DNA from: Amanita rubescens
Taxonomy: Eukaryota > Basidiomycota > Agaricomycetes > Agaricales > Amanitaceae
Assembly: GCA_015039365.1 (NCBI GenBank)
Contig: WION01000321.1
Coordinates: 1 to 58,588 of the forward strand
Length of the DNA: 58,588 bases
Direction of reading: 5' to 3'
The translations under genes and the position numbers were made by a program. Positions 57,897-58,588 of this stretch are shown one piece after another (the first letter of the stretch is position 1; the number at the start of each line of letters is the position of its first letter). A model generated the notes under the pieces. The model did not search any database, was not told where the DNA came from, and worked only from the letters and a program-made list of their open reading frames with translations.

Positions 57897-58588
57897 ACGA
57901 AGAGGCCGAAACACATTTCGCTTCTGGTAGAACAGCTCAACGATCTTCTCCAAATCCTCAACATAAACCTCTCGATACCTATTGAATCTCCAATGGATCT
58001 GACACCGTCGCTTCTTATCGCCATCCTAGAGTCATTACTCGGAAGTCGTATTCCGTTTGATGACAATGCAGGGATGATTAGTCCTGGAGACATAAAGAAG
58101 GTGCAAGATATGAAGATCTTTTTGGGTGTACTGGAGCACGATATTTTGGGCATGGATGTGGGGTTAAGCGACGTGGATCCGAGGCGGCTTGCGAGGGGAG
58201 AATGGGAAGATGTGGTTTATGTGGCGGAGATTCTTTGTTGGATTGGCACCCAGCTGCGAGAGTCGTGTCAGACACCGATAGAAGAAACGATGGTCATGGA
58301 GAGTCAACCAATTGGACTTGGAATTTACGAGTCACCCGTTGACCCTACCCCGCTTGAAGTGACGGAATACGATAACTTCTATCCTTCATCACCGTCGCTA
58401 TTATCAGAACTCGATCTGAACACGAACTTCACTCTCGGCGTTCTACCATCTTGCAGTGAAGACATGGACCCGACTATATGCGCGCCTTTGTCTCGTATTG
58501 GTGTGCAGCGTGTTGATAAGGAGTACGAGTGGGATTTTGAAAGATACTGGATCCTGATATTGGTATTACGGAGCATATATGTTGCTTT
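57897..58588 (+). CDS. DUF5745-like protein, partial (runs off the right edge)
   Basis: An open frame without a stop from 57897 to the window end. It matches the start of a basidiomycete family containing a DUF5745-type domain: LLVEQLNDLLQILNINLSI, SPMDLTPSLLIAILESLLGSR, IKKVQDMKIFLGVLEHDILG, VGLSDVDPRRLARGEWEDVV and AEILCWIGTQL. Such N-terminal domains resemble the calponin-homology-like ends of kinetochore/spindle-pole coiled-coil proteins, so a cytoskeletal role is plausible but unproven. The true start is unclear: the first in-frame ATG (57993) would cut the conserved block, an ATG at 57893 is in another frame, and an upstream exon may exist. Confidence 0.6.

Overview
The window looks like a chromosome segment from a basidiomycete, most likely an agaricomycete. 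The evidence is the many 45-60 bp introns with GTRNGT donors, a class V chitin synthase fused to a myosin head, an aegerolysin, a Cys-rich single-pass membrane protein of a type common in Agaricomycetes, an F-box protein, and Copia LTR retrotransposons. The exon models below were built by eye from splice sites and family resemblance. Each complete multi-exon model sums to a whole number of codons.

Layout. Positions 1-6300 are a gene graveyard: a KH-domain RNA-binding gene whose first KH domain has lost its GXXG loop, an aegerolysin gene with one frameshift, and a broken 5' piece of a SNF2-type remodeler gene. Positions 6395-25903 hold one ancestral gene for a 517-residue P-loop NTPase/REase-fold protein of the RHS/Crinkler type. 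It is interrupted by two very young LTR elements. Element 1 (7429-17460, minus) is a complete Copia with 706-bp LTRs, a 1981-residue gag-pol and an additional unrecognised ORF upstream of gag. Element 2 (17885-25698, plus) has identical 475-bp LTRs and a gag-like ORF but no pol, followed by about 4.7 kb of non-coding sequence dense in short perfect hairpins. Both elements carry the same 13-base primer site matching the anticodon arm of initiator tRNA-Met, a related polypurine tract and a shared leader motif. This suggests that element 2 parasitises an element-1-like machinery. Removing both elements together with one copy of each 5-bp target duplication restores an open frame to a stop.

Positions 25904-32478 are a block of rearranged, partly deleted copies of one repeat unit, with a seven-exon membrane-protein gene embedded in it. 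From 32479 onward the window is conserved housekeeping sequence: chitin synthase (minus) and SEC27/beta'-COP (plus) diverging from a 121-bp shared promoter, a 6-kb gene-poor stretch, an NRG1-like C2H2 regulator, the PP4 catalytic subunit, the ABC-F ATPase ARB1, an F-box protein, and the start of a DUF5745-like gene running off the right edge.

The most unusual material is the double retroelement insertion in an RHS-type gene, the extra Copia ORF, and the hairpin-dense pol-less element.
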